A DNA stretch of 36,282 nt from an uncultured Porphyromonadaceae bacterium. GTDB taxonomy: Bacteria > Bacteroidota > Bacteroidia > Bacteroidales > Muribaculaceae. The notes under the pieces were generated by a model. It was not told where the DNA came from. It did no database searches and was given only the letters and a program-made list of their open reading frames with translations. The stretch spans positions 1-36,282 of the forward strand of contig UQLL01000026.1 of assembly GCA_900541835.1 (NCBI GenBank). The letters run 5' to 3'. Position 1 is the first letter of the stretch. Each line of letters opens with the position of its first letter. This document shows positions 1 to 7,026 of the stretch, one piece after another. Position numbers and translations under genes: made by a program.

Positions 1-67
1 ATACGAATTATTTCTCTGATATGCAAATGTTTAATTTATAGAAGTTTCCATAAGATATTTGCGGGCG

Positions 68-98
68 CAAAGTTAGATATTTTTACCATCCCTTTAAA
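68..98 (-). promoter_or_regulatory. Leftward Bacteroidota-type promoter
   Basis: On the minus strand, TAACTTTG (68-75) matches the TAnnTTTG -7 box. A TTTA (95-98) lies 19 bases upstream as an imperfect -33 box. Transcription would run left from about position 61 into a gene outside the window. The leftward reading frame that covers 36-365 would start upstream of this promoter and is probably not a gene. Confidence 0.45.
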
Positions 99-251
99 GT
101 TAAATAATGTTAAATATAGACAAGTGGGTGCCGGGCTTATGCTTGACGGAAGGTCGGAGGCGGAGAGGCGGCACCGTGGTGCCCGCGCATAGGTTGGCCG
201 TTCGAAAAACACGCGAAGTGTCAGCCATATACAAGAGCGGCGTCCTGGCCT

Positions 252-300
252 TTCGTCGGCGTAGCAGCGGTTTCGTCGGCGGAAAGGCCCGGTTCGTCGG
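252..300 (+). repeat. Three phased TTCGTCGG direct repeats
   Basis: TTCGTCGG occurs at 252-259, 272-279 and 293-300, with start-to-start spacing of 20 and 21 bases, about two helical turns. The last copy ends seven bases before the putative -33 box of the downstream gene. The position suits a site bound cooperatively by an activator, but no regulator is identified. The rest of 107-330 holds no convincing gene. Confidence 0.45.
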
Positions 301-306
301 ATTTTG

Positions 307-338
307 CTTGCGGGAACGCAAAGGTGTGGATAACTTTG
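307..338 (+). promoter_or_regulatory. Promoter of the leucine-rich repeat gene
   Basis: TAACTTTG at 331-338 is a perfect TAnnTTTG box. CTTG at 307-310, 20 bases upstream, is the best -33 match. The expected start is near 343-345, giving a leader of about 33 bases before the ATG at 377. Confidence 0.7.
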
Positions 339-376
339 CATCGAAAACAAACACCACTCACCCAAAACAACCGAAC

Positions 377-1831
377 ATGAGGAAACTTCTACTTTCCGCT
401 CTTGTCAGCCTGACAGCCCTGAGCGCCGCCGCTTTCCAGGTGGACGGCATCGACTACGCCGTCAACTCCCGCGAGAACAAGACCGTGTACGTGACCTGGT
501 CGTCGGGCACCTACGCCGGCGAGATGGTCATACCCTCCACAGTCACCTACAACGACACCGTGTGGACTGTCGACGGCATCGGCGACTTCGCTTTCATGCA
601 GGCCACTAAGGTCACCAAGGTCACCCTCCCCTCCACCGTCGACTGGCTCGGCACCGGCGCGTTCGCATACTGCACCGGGCTGACCGGCATCGAGCTGCCC
701 GCCGGAGTCCGCTGGGTGGGACAGGCCGCATTCAACGGCTGCTCCAACCTCGCACAGGTGAACCTGCCCGAAGAGGTGGACTTCCTCGGCGGCGCAGTGC
801 TCGCCTATACCGCCGTCACCAAAGCCCGCATACCCCGAGGCGTCACCGAGATTCCGCAGCAGTTCTTCGAGGGCTGCGGGAAGCTGACCTCCGTCGAGAT
901 TCCCGAAGGCATCAAGTCTATCGGCTTCCAGGCATTCCAGAACACCTTCGCCCTGACCGGCATCAAGCTCCCTTCCACCCTCGAGACCATAGGCAACAAC
1001 TGTTTCACCTATTCCGGCCTCACGTCGCTCCACTTCCCCGCTGCCTTCCGCGCCTACGGCGACAACGCCATCACAGGCCTCACCGCCCTCACAGCCTATA
1101 CCGTGGACTCGGAGAGCCAGTATTTCACCGCAGTCGACGGAGTGCTCTACTCCAAGGACATGAAGACCATCAACTCCTTCCCCCTGGCCTGCGGACTTAC
1201 CACCTACGAGGTGAACGCCGCCACCGACTCCATCGCCGACTTCGCCTTCTACGGCGCCCAGCTCACGGCCCTCACTCTGCCTGCCGACCTCCGCGTCATC
1301 GGCAAGAGCGCCTGCGCCACGATGTCGAAAATCACCTCCATGACCGTTCCCTCCAAGGTACAGTACCTGGGCAAGTACGCCTTTTTCAGCTGCACCGCCC
1401 TCACCGACCTCGTGCTCGGAGCCTCCATCGACACCATCGGCACCTCCGCCTTCAACTACGACGACGCCCTGCGCAACGTCACCAGCCACAACCCCGTGCC
1501 TCCCAGGGGCGCCATCTTCCCCGACGCCGTGTACAACAGCGCCACCCTCCACGTGCCCGACGCCTCCCTCGACGCCTACAAGCAGGCCGACGGCTGGAAA
1601 GAGTTCAAGACCACCATCCACGTGGCCGCCGTAGGACCTGATCATGACGCCACCCTCACCATCTCCGGCACCAACGTCAGCATCGACTGCCTCCCCGGCA
1701 CCCCCGTGGCCATCTACACCCTTGCAGGCATGCCCGTCTGCAACGCCACCGGCAGCACCTCGGTCGACCTCGCCCCTGCCGCCTACATCGTCCGCGTCGG
1801 CGGCACCACCCGCAAGATCATGACCCGCTGA
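377..1831 (+). CDS. Exported BspA-type leucine-rich repeat protein
   Basis: 484 residues. The ATG at 377 was chosen because a classic signal peptide follows (MRKLLLSALVSLTALSAAA) and because the promoter -7 box lies at 331-338; the open frame extends upstream but could not be translated from this promoter. Residues of about 60-420 carry repeats of the BspA/LRR_5 type, with recurring patterns such as I-G-x-x-A-F and L-P-x-x-V. The last 60 residues look like a type IX secretion sorting tail: a short Ig-like strand pattern with IYTLAGMPV, then AAYIVRVGG and a basic KIMTR end. The protein is probably surface-anchored or secreted through type IX secretion. Family members can bind host proteins or take part in adhesion; the ligand here is unknown. 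Confidence 0.9.
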   Translation: MRKLLLSALVSLTALSAAAFQVDGIDYAVNSRENKTVYVTWSSGTYAGEMVIPSTVTYNDTVWTVDGIGDFAFMQATKVTKVTLPSTVDWLGTGAFAYCTGLTGIELPAGVRWVGQAAFNGCSNLAQVNLPEEVDFLGGAVLAYTAVTKARIPRGVTEIPQQFFEGCGKLTSVEIPEGIKSIGFQAFQNTFALTGIKLPSTLETIGNNCFTYSGLTSLHFPAAFRAYGDNAITGLTALTAYTVDSESQYFTAVDGVLYSKDMKTINSFPLACGLTTYEVNAATDSIADFAFYGAQLTALTLPADLRVIGKSACATMSKITSMTVPSKVQYLGKYAFFSCTALTDLVLGASIDTIGTSAFNYDDALRNVTSHNPVPPRGAIFPDAVYNSATLHVPDASLDAYKQADGWKEFKTTIHVAAVGPDHDATLTISGTNVSIDCLPGTPVAIYTLAGMPVCNATGSTSVDLAPAAYIVRVGGTTRKIMTR

Positions 1832-1847
1832 CACCAGCCACGGACCC

Positions 1848-1874
1848 TGTAGGGACGCACGGCCCGTGCGTCCG
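1848..1874. repeat. REP-like palindrome, copy A
   Basis: GTAGGGACGCAC is followed by a near-perfect inverse. GGACGCACG (1853-1861) pairs with CGTGCGTCC (1865-1873) around a three-base loop. It lies just after the leucine-rich repeat gene and resembles the elements at 8261 and 33661, so it belongs to a dispersed palindromic family. It may also help end the upstream transcript, although no T tract follows. Confidence 0.75.
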
Positions 1875-1889
1875 AAAAGAATCAAAAAA

Positions 1890-1920
1890 GGGGGGGGCGC
1901 ACGGGTTGTGCACCCCTCCC
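1890..1920. repeat. REP-like palindrome, copy B, after a G tract
   Basis: A run of eight G leads into GGGCGCACGGGTTGTGCACCCC, written here as arm GGGCGCAC, short loop, arm GTGCACCCC, with one wobble pair. It lies 16 bases after copy A and directly upstream of the promoter of the histidine kinase gene. Confidence 0.6.
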
Positions 1921-1925
1921 ATATT

Positions 1926-1957
1926 TTTGCAACAACCAGAAAATGTTCGTAACTTTG
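1926..1957 (+). promoter_or_regulatory. Promoter of the lytS/lytR-type pair
   Basis: TTTG (1926-1929), 20 bases, TAACTTTG (1950-1957): a perfect Bacteroidota sigma-70-type (sigma-ABfr) promoter. The start is expected near 1961-1964. The ATG at 1943 therefore lies upstream of the transcript and cannot be the start codon. Confidence 0.85.
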
Positions 1958-1990
1958 CACACCGGCCCATCAATCCCCCGGAGCAGAATA

Positions 1991-3007
1991 GTGAAACTCT
2001 CCAGCCATGTCAACGCCCGGAGCGCGGGGTGGTTCCTCGTCGCCACGGTGGTCTATGCCCTCTTCTTCCAGGCGCTGTATAACATGCTCAAGCACGACAC
2101 CCTGCTGCCATACACCGATGTGGAGGCATTCGCGCTCAGCTTCGGCAAGAACTACGTGCCCATCCTGCTGCTGTCGCTGCTCAATGTGCTCATAGTCTTC
2201 CGCATGCCGCTGCCCGAATGGCTCGAGAAGCGAATACTCCCCAAGACCCTGGTCGACCTCAGTGTCTCCCTGCTCGGACTGCTCGTCGTCAACCAGTGCT
2301 ACCTGCTGGCCATGGGAGTCATACAGGTGCCCTCCGGCGTGCAACTGGCAGGGACGCTGCTCAGCGACATCCTCATACTACTCTTCACTGAGACCGCCTA
2401 TTACATCTTCCTGTCAAAGGAACTCGAACGCCGCGCCTCCCGGCTCCGCAGCCAGGCCGCGCAGTACCAGTACGACGCCCTCAAGTCGCAGGTCAACCCC
2501 CACTTCCTCTTCAATTCCCTCAACATCCTCTATTCCATGATAGACCTCGACCGCGACCGTTCCAAGGAGTTCGTGCTATCGCTCACGGACGTATACCGCC
2601 ACGTCCTTTCCTTCCGCAACCGCCCATCCGTCACCGTCGAGGAGGAGCTCGGCCTGCTCAAGGCATACGTCGAAGTCCTCTCCACCCGGTACCTCAACCA
2701 GTTCTTCGTCGACATACGCCACGAGAGCCCCGACGCCCTCGGCCGCTCACTCGTGCCCTTCTCCCTCCAGCTGCTGATGGAGAACGTCACCAAGCACAAC
2801 GAAGTCTCCTCGGCCCGTCCCATGCACGTCACTGTCACCGTCGGCCCCGACGGAGTCACCGTCGCCAACCCCGTCTATCCCCGCAAGACCACCGAGAGCT
2901 CCGGGGTCGGACTCCGATACATACAGCGACAGTACGGCCGCTTCGGCAAGAAGATGAAAGCCGTCCGCACCGACACGCAGTACACCGCAACAGTCCCATA
3001 TATATAA
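1991..3007 (+). CDS. LytS/YehU-type membrane sensor histidine kinase
   Basis: 338 residues from a GTG start at 1991. This start fits the promoter (-7 box at 1950-1957) and gives a short leader; the ATG at 1943 would precede the transcript. There are four predicted membrane helices in the first 150 residues and no periplasmic sensing domain, then a coiled linker (ELERRASRLRSQAAQYQYDA). The His_kinase domain (PF06580 type) shows NPHFLFNSLN with the phosphorylated His near residue 171, the N-box-like LLMENVTKHNE, and a G-box-like SSGVGLRYIQ. It should autophosphorylate and pass phosphate to the regulator encoded next. The signal is unknown; with so little outside the membrane it may sense the membrane itself. 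Confidence 0.88.
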   Translation: MKLSSHVNARSAGWFLVATVVYALFFQALYNMLKHDTLLPYTDVEAFALSFGKNYVPILLLSLLNVLIVFRMPLPEWLEKRILPKTLVDLSVSLLGLLVVNQCYLLAMGVIQVPSGVQLAGTLLSDILILLFTETAYYIFLSKELERRASRLRSQAAQYQYDALKSQVNPHFLFNSLNILYSMIDLDRDRSKEFVLSLTDVYRHVLSFRNRPSVTVEEELGLLKAYVEVLSTRYLNQFFVDIRHESPDALGRSLVPFSLQLLMENVTKHNEVSSARPMHVTVTVGPDGVTVANPVYPRKTTESSGVGLRYIQRQYGRFGKKMKAVRTDTQYTATVPYI

Positions 3008-3023
3008 TGTGTCCCCCGCCCCA

Positions 3024-3791
3024 ATGCGCTATGCCATAATAGAGAACGAATACTTTGCGCTCGAGAACCTACGCCGCCTCGTTGAGCACGTCTCGCCCGG
3101 CTCCCGGCTCGTCTTTTCATCCGAGTCCGTGCGCGAGAGCGTCGAGTACTTCCGCACCGGCGCCACACCGGACCTCGTCTTCCTCGACATAGAGCTTGTG
3201 GACGGCAACTGCTTCCAGATCATGGAGCAGGCCACCATCTCCAGCCCTGTCATATTCACCACCGCCTACGACCACTACGCTCTCGAGGCCTTCCGCCTCG
3301 ACACCGTCGATTACCTCCTCAAGCCCGTCTCCGAGCAGGCCTTGCGCCGCGCCCTCGACCGCTTTTCCCTCCGGCAGGTGGCTGCTCCCGACCAGGACCT
3401 GGCGCAGCGCATCCTCTCACGTCTCGAGGGCCGGAGCGCTTATCCGTCCAGGGTGCTCGTCTCACAGAGAGAAGGATATTCGTTTGTCGACACCGACGAC
3501 ATAGCATACATCTACGCCGAAGATAAATGTGTCTTCCTCGTCGACCGCCAGGGTCGCGACCATATCACCATGTACAGTTCCCTGGCCCGTGCCGAAGATG
3601 AACTCGACCCCGCACGTTTCTTCCGCATCAGCCGCAAGGTCATCGCCGCCATCGGAGGAGTCGGTAAAGTGAGCCGGCATCTCGGCGGACGACTCTCCAT
3701 ACAGTTCCGCACCGCCGGGTCGCCACGCCGCGAGACCGTCAGCCCCTCCCGCCGCGCCGAATTCCTGCAGTGGCTCGGCGCGTCAGGCTGA
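3024..3791 (+). CDS. LytTR-family response regulator
   Basis: 255 residues from the ATG at 3024, 16 bases after the kinase stop. A GTG at 3009 would add only five residues and is less like the family start. The receiver domain (1-115) has E7/N8 in place of the usual acidic pair, the phosphoacceptor D55 in VFLDIEL, Thr79/80 in FTTAYDHYA and K100 in DYLLKP. The LytTR DNA-binding domain follows from about 145 to 250. It is the natural partner of the upstream kinase, with which it forms an operon. LytTR regulators usually bind paired direct repeats near promoters. The target genes cannot be read here. Confidence 0.92.
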   Translation: MRYAIIENEYFALENLRRLVEHVSPGSRLVFSSESVRESVEYFRTGATPDLVFLDIELVDGNCFQIMEQATISSPVIFTTAYDHYALEAFRLDTVDYLLKPVSEQALRRALDRFSLRQVAAPDQDLAQRILSRLEGRSAYPSRVLVSQREGYSFVDTDDIAYIYAEDKCVFLVDRQGRDHITMYSSLARAEDELDPARFFRISRKVIAAIGGVGKVSRHLGGRLSIQFRTAGSPRRETVSPSRRAEFLQWLGASG

Positions 3792-3795
3792 CAGC

Positions 3796-3826
3796 AAAAA
3801 AAGGGATGCGCCGTGAGGCGCATCCC
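3796..3826 (-). terminator. Terminator of tRNA-Arg
   Basis: GGGATGCGCC (3803-3812) pairs perfectly with GGCGCATCCC (3817-3826) around GTGA. Read on the minus strand the hairpin is followed by seven T (3796-3802), so it ends the leftward tRNA transcript. In the plus direction no T tract follows, so it is not a strong terminator for the response regulator gene. Confidence 0.88.
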
Positions 3827-3852
3827 GAACATGAAAAAAGCTAATTGCGATG

Positions 3853-3924
3853 TACTCCCATGGGGAGTCGAACCCCAATCGATGGAACCGGAATCCATTA
3901 TTCTATCCATTGAACTATGGGAGC
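3853..3924 (-). tRNA. tRNA-Arg (anticodon CCG)
   Basis: A full cloverleaf can be drawn on the minus strand. The acceptor GCTCCCA pairs with TGGGAGT (one G-U at the end). The D arm lies at GTTCAATGGATAGAAT. The anticodon stem ATGGA/TCCAT carries loop TTCCGGT, so the anticodon is CCG and reads CGG. The T arm is TGGGG-TTCGACT-CCCCA. The discriminator is A and CCA is not encoded. Length 72. Confidence 0.93.
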
Positions 3925-3940
3925 TGACGGTTTCCGACTG

Positions 3941-3972
3941 CAAAGGTAATGCTTTTTCCTGACAACACCAAG
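3941..3972 (-). promoter_or_regulatory. Promoter of tRNA-Arg
   Basis: On the minus strand, CTTG (3969-3972) precedes TACCTTTG (3941-3948) by 20 bases. The expected start, near 3935, is about ten bases before the mature 5' end at 3924. Confidence 0.78.
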
Positions 3973-4029
3973 CCTGCGGCCCACTTTAAGACCGAAATAT
4001 CCCATATGCGCCGAATGTGCTGAAAATAT

Positions 4030-4060
4030 TTTGCCCCGTCAGGAAAAATTGTTAACTTTG
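4030..4060 (+). promoter_or_regulatory. Promoter of the ung operon
   Basis: TTTG (4030-4033), 19 bases, TAACTTTG (4053-4060). The ATG of ung is at 4068, only seven bases after the -7 box, so the transcript would have almost no leader. Confidence 0.82.
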
Positions 4061-4067
4061 CTGCAAC

Positions 4068-4730
4068 ATGGAAGTCCGCATAGAACCGTCATGGAAGCGC
4101 GAACTGCTCACAGAGTTCTCGAAAGAGTACTTCGTGCAGCTCGTCGGCCGCATCCGCCAGGAGTACGGATCCGGGCCGGTGTACCCTGCCGGCGGCAATA
4201 TCTTCGCCGCCTTCGACGCCACGCCCTTCGACCAGGTCAAGGTCGTCATCGTAGGCCAGGACCCCTACCACGGTCCCGGCCAGGCCAACGGCCTCGCTTT
4301 CTCCGTCAGCCCCGGCGTGCGCATGCCCCCATCTCTGCTCAACATCTTCAAGGAGGTCCAGGTCGAGACCTGCGCACCCATCCCCGCCGACGGCGACCTG
4401 AGCCGATGGGCACGCCAGGGAGTGCTTCTGCTCAACTCCACCCTCACCGTCCGTGCCCACCAGCCACGCTCGCACGCCTCCATCGGCTGGGAGCCGTTCA
4501 CCGACGCCGCCATCGACGCCCTCAACCGCCGCCGCAACGGCCTCGTCTTCATGCTCTGGGGGGCCGACGCCATCCGAAAAGGCCGTAACATCGACCACAC
4601 GCGCCACCTCGTCCTCACCTCGCCTCATCCCTCCCCGCTCAGCGCACATCGCGGATTCTTCGGCAACGGACACTTCAGCGCCGCCAACCAATACCTGTCC
4701 GCCCATGGCCAGACACCAATAACATGGTGA
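4068..4730 (+). CDS. ung: Uracil-DNA glycosylase (family 1)
   Basis: 220 residues, the normal length. It removes uracil from DNA to start base excision repair. The motifs are intact: the water-activating loop GQDPYHGPGQA with D65, uracil-binding LLLNSTLTV with N123, and the Leu-loop HPSPLSAHRGFFG with H187 inserted into the minor groove. It is first in an apparent five-gene operon; the next gene begins 28 bases after the stop. The start at 4068 is supported by family alignment and by the promoter just upstream. Confidence 0.97.
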   Translation: MEVRIEPSWKRELLTEFSKEYFVQLVGRIRQEYGSGPVYPAGGNIFAAFDATPFDQVKVVIVGQDPYHGPGQANGLAFSVSPGVRMPPSLLNIFKEVQVETCAPIPADGDLSRWARQGVLLLNSTLTVRAHQPRSHASIGWEPFTDAAIDALNRRRNGLVFMLWGADAIRKGRNIDHTRHLVLTSPHPSPLSAHRGFFGNGHFSAANQYLSAHGQTPITW

Positions 4731-4758
4731 TTGTTTTTCACTCTAAACCGTAAGCTAA

Positions 4759-5166
4759 ATGGATTTACAAGAAAGAAAAGTACGCGCCTCGCTGCTCCAT
4801 AGCCGCGGCTACAACTGCGCGCAGTGCATCCTCCTCTCCTTCGACGACTACACCGGCCTCAGCAGCGTCGCCGCCTCCAGCCTCGCCATGGGCCTCGGAG
4901 CCGGTGTGGGTGCACAGGGCGAAGTCTGCGGCGCCCTGCTCGGCATGAGCCTCGTGCTCGGAATGGTACGCGGAGAAGACCCCGCCATCAAGCCAAAGGT
5001 CAACAAGGAAGTCCGGGAGCTTACACGTCGCTTCCGCGAGCGAAACAACGACCGCTACCTCTGTCGCGAACTCAAGCGCGTGCAGCCCGTCCGTCCCTGC
5101 GACGACATCGTCGCCGACTCGGTCGAAATTCTCCACGACTACCTCCAGGAAACCAAGGGGCAATGA
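4759..5166 (+). CDS. C-GCAxxG-C-C family cysteine protein
   Basis: 135 residues. The pattern of five cysteines (C20 and C23 in NCAQC, C57 in GEVCGALLG, C102, C114) matches the C_GCAxxG_C_C family, annotated as putative redox-active or metal-binding. The hydrophobic, glycine-rich middle (about 40-70) may be a buried helix pair rather than a membrane segment. It sits between ung and the type IX plug-like gene; its stop overlaps the next ATG (ATGA), so translation is probably coupled. The exact biochemical role of this family is not established. Confidence 0.85.
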   Translation: MDLQERKVRASLLHSRGYNCAQCILLSFDDYTGLSSVAASSLAMGLGAGVGAQGEVCGALLGMSLVLGMVRGEDPAIKPKVNKEVRELTRRFRERNNDRYLCRELKRVQPVRPCDDIVADSVEILHDYLQETKGQ

Positions 5167-6416
5167 GACGGTGCGTGTGGCTGATGGCTCTCCTATGCTT
5201 CTGCCTGCCGGCGGCCGCCGGCGGGCCATCAACGGCCACCCGCATCTTCGACCCTGCATTCCGCACCCTCAAAGTAAGCGTCGCCGAAGACTTCTTCTCG
5301 CCACCCGTCATACGCGCCGGTACGGACACACACGTCGTCGTCAGCTTCGACGAGCTACGTGACGACGTCTCGCACCTCCGCTACCGCCTGCTCCACTGCA
5401 ACGCCGACTGGCGCCCCTCGCAGCTTGTCGAGTCCGAGTACCTCGACGCCTTCAACCTTGCACCCGTCGACGACTACGCATTCTCCTCCAACACCTTCGT
5501 GCACTTCGTCAACTACCGCATCACACTGCCCAACGACCAGATGGCCCCGCTCGTCTCCGGCAACTACCTCCTGCAGGTATTCCCCGACGACGACCCCGAC
5601 CGCACCCTCCTCCAGGCACGATTCAGCGTCAGTGACGAAGCCGTGGGCATCGCCGGAGGCGTCCTCACAGTCACCGACCGAGGTGTCAACGACCGATACC
5701 AGCAACTCGAACTCGTGATTGACCGCCTCGGCTTCGACATGCAGAACCCCGCCACCGACCTCATCGTCACCGTGGAGCAGAACGCCGACCCCGCCACACT
5801 CCGCGTCCTGCCACCGCCAATGCGCATCGACGGCCAGCGTCTCATCTACGAGCACCAGAGCCAGCTCATCTTCGACGCCGGCAACGAGTTCCGCCGATTC
5901 GAGACCGTCTCCGTCCCCCAGGCCGGAATGAACGTGGACTCATCACGCTACGTCGGCGACAGCTACACCGCCTACCTCCATCCCGACCTGCCACGCACAC
6001 ATAATTATATATACGACCAGACGCAGCACGGCCGCTTCCTCGTCCGCGAGCTCAACGCCACCGACTCCGACCTCGGCGCCGATTATGTCAACGTGCGTTT
6101 CCTGCTCCAGATTCCCGAACAGCCCGGCGCACAAGTATACGTCCAGGGAGAGATGACCGACCCATTCCCGCAGGCTGCCTCGCGCATGGTCTACAGCCCC
6201 GAACTCGAAGCGTACACCCTCACGCTGCCCCTCAAGCAAGGCTCCTACAACTACAGGTACGCCATCCGCGCACCAGGCGACCAGGTTCCTTCTCCCGCAC
6301 CCATCGAAGGCAACCACTTCGAGACCCGCAACGAATACACCGTGCGCGTATACTATCGTCCCCCCGGCACCAGAGGCGACCGCCTGCTCGGAGTCGCAAC
6401 CATCCGCAACTACTGA
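5163..6416 (+). CDS. Type IX secretion plug-like protein (DUF5103)
   Basis: 417 residues from the ATG at 5163, which overlaps the previous stop and opens a signal peptide (MRRCVWLMALLCFCLPAAAG). The open frame reaches further upstream but that part is antisense-like shadow of the neighbour. The body resembles DUF5103 proteins, now described as type IX secretion plug domain proteins: RIFDPAFRTLKV near the start, RYRLLHCNADW, and YVQGEMTDPF followed by YNYRYAI in a C-terminal Ig-like region. Proteins of this kind close the SprA translocon of type IX secretion in its resting state. Two likely type IX cargo proteins are encoded elsewhere in this window. Confidence 0.85.
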   Translation: MRRCVWLMALLCFCLPAAAGGPSTATRIFDPAFRTLKVSVAEDFFSPPVIRAGTDTHVVVSFDELRDDVSHLRYRLLHCNADWRPSQLVESEYLDAFNLAPVDDYAFSSNTFVHFVNYRITLPNDQMAPLVSGNYLLQVFPDDDPDRTLLQARFSVSDEAVGIAGGVLTVTDRGVNDRYQQLELVIDRLGFDMQNPATDLIVTVEQNADPATLRVLPPPMRIDGQRLIYEHQSQLIFDAGNEFRRFETVSVPQAGMNVDSSRYVGDSYTAYLHPDLPRTHNYIYDQTQHGRFLVRELNATDSDLGADYVNVRFLLQIPEQPGAQVYVQGEMTDPFPQAASRMVYSPELEAYTLTLPLKQGSYNYRYAIRAPGDQVPSPAPIEGNHFETRNEYTVRVYYRPPGTRGDRLLGVATIRNY

Positions 6417-6429
6417 CCCGCTACCGACA

Positions 6430-7026
6430 ATGCTGCTCATCGACGACAAAGTCGTATCCCTCGACATCGTAGAAAACCACTTCTGCTGCGACCTGGACCG
6501 CTGTCTGGGCCAGTGCTGCATCGATGGCGACGCCGGAGCTCCCCTGCGGTCCGAAGAAGTCACGCAACTCCGACGCGCCCTCCCCAAGGTCCTTGACGAC
6601 CTCACTCCCGCCGCGCGCCGAGTGATAGAAGAAGAGGGAGTATGCTACCGCGACCGCGACGGAGAGCTCGTGACATCCATCGTCGACGGACGCGACTGCG
6701 TCTTCACCACATATGCTCCCGGCGGCAAGTGCCTCTGCGCTCTCGAAAAAGCCCACCGCCAAGGACGCCTGGACTTCTGCAAGCCCATCAGCTGTGCACT
6801 ATACCCCATCCGTCTGACACGCTATCCCTCGTTCATCGCCCTCAACTACCACCGCTGGAAAATCTGCAAGCCCGCAGAGGCCCTCGGCCGCGCCCGCGGA
6901 CTCAGAGTATACCAGGCCCTCAAAGAGCCACTCATCCGCGCCTTCGGACAGAAATGGTACGACGAGCTCTGCCTCACCGCCGAGGAATACCTGCGTCAGC
7001 ACCCTAAACCCAGGAAAGCCACATGA
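6430..7026 (+). CDS. DUF3109 family cysteine-rich protein
   Basis: 198 residues, with at least twelve cysteines. They cluster in CCDLDRCLGQCC (19-30), then C72, C90, CLC (101-103), C117, C122 and C146. This is the DUF3109 pattern, and the arrangement suggests metal or iron-sulfur cluster binding, which is an inference. No signal peptide, so cytoplasmic. It starts 13 bases after the plug-like gene and its stop overlaps the ATG of the next gene (ATGA), so it belongs to the ung operon. Confidence 0.85.
   Translation: MLLIDDKVVSLDIVENHFCCDLDRCLGQCCIDGDAGAPLRSEEVTQLRRALPKVLDDLTPAARRVIEEEGVCYRDRDGELVTSIVDGRDCVFTTYAPGGKCLCALEKAHRQGRLDFCKPISCALYPIRLTRYPSFIALNYHRWKICKPAEALGRARGLRVYQALKEPLIRAFGQKWYDELCLTAEEYLRQHPKPRKAT

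Noticed and set aside
36..365. A 109-residue leftward frame at the window start
   Set aside because: Basic, no motif, and it would start upstream of the leftward promoter found at 68-98.
107..376. N-terminal extension of the leucine-rich repeat protein
   Set aside because: It would lie upstream of the promoter and precede the signal peptide.
1890..1897. Eight-G tract as a phase-variation site
   Set aside because: It lies upstream of the kinase promoter and outside any coding region. It could alter promoter spacing only if inside the -33 to -7 gap, which it is not.
389..1960. A 523-residue open frame on the minus strand opposite the leucine-rich repeat gene
   Set aside because: Same shadow effect: low complexity (Gly, Val, Ala, Glu, Asp), no motif, no promoter in place.
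3024..3120. Missing acidic residue in the receiver domain (E7/N8) as a sign of an inactive regulator
   Set aside because: The phosphoacceptor Asp55, Thr and Lys100 are intact, and Glu-Asn at this place is seen in other Bacteroidota LytTR regulators.
3803..3826. Hairpin as a terminator for the response regulator gene
   Set aside because: No T tract on the plus strand; seven T follow only on the minus strand, where it ends the tRNA transcript.
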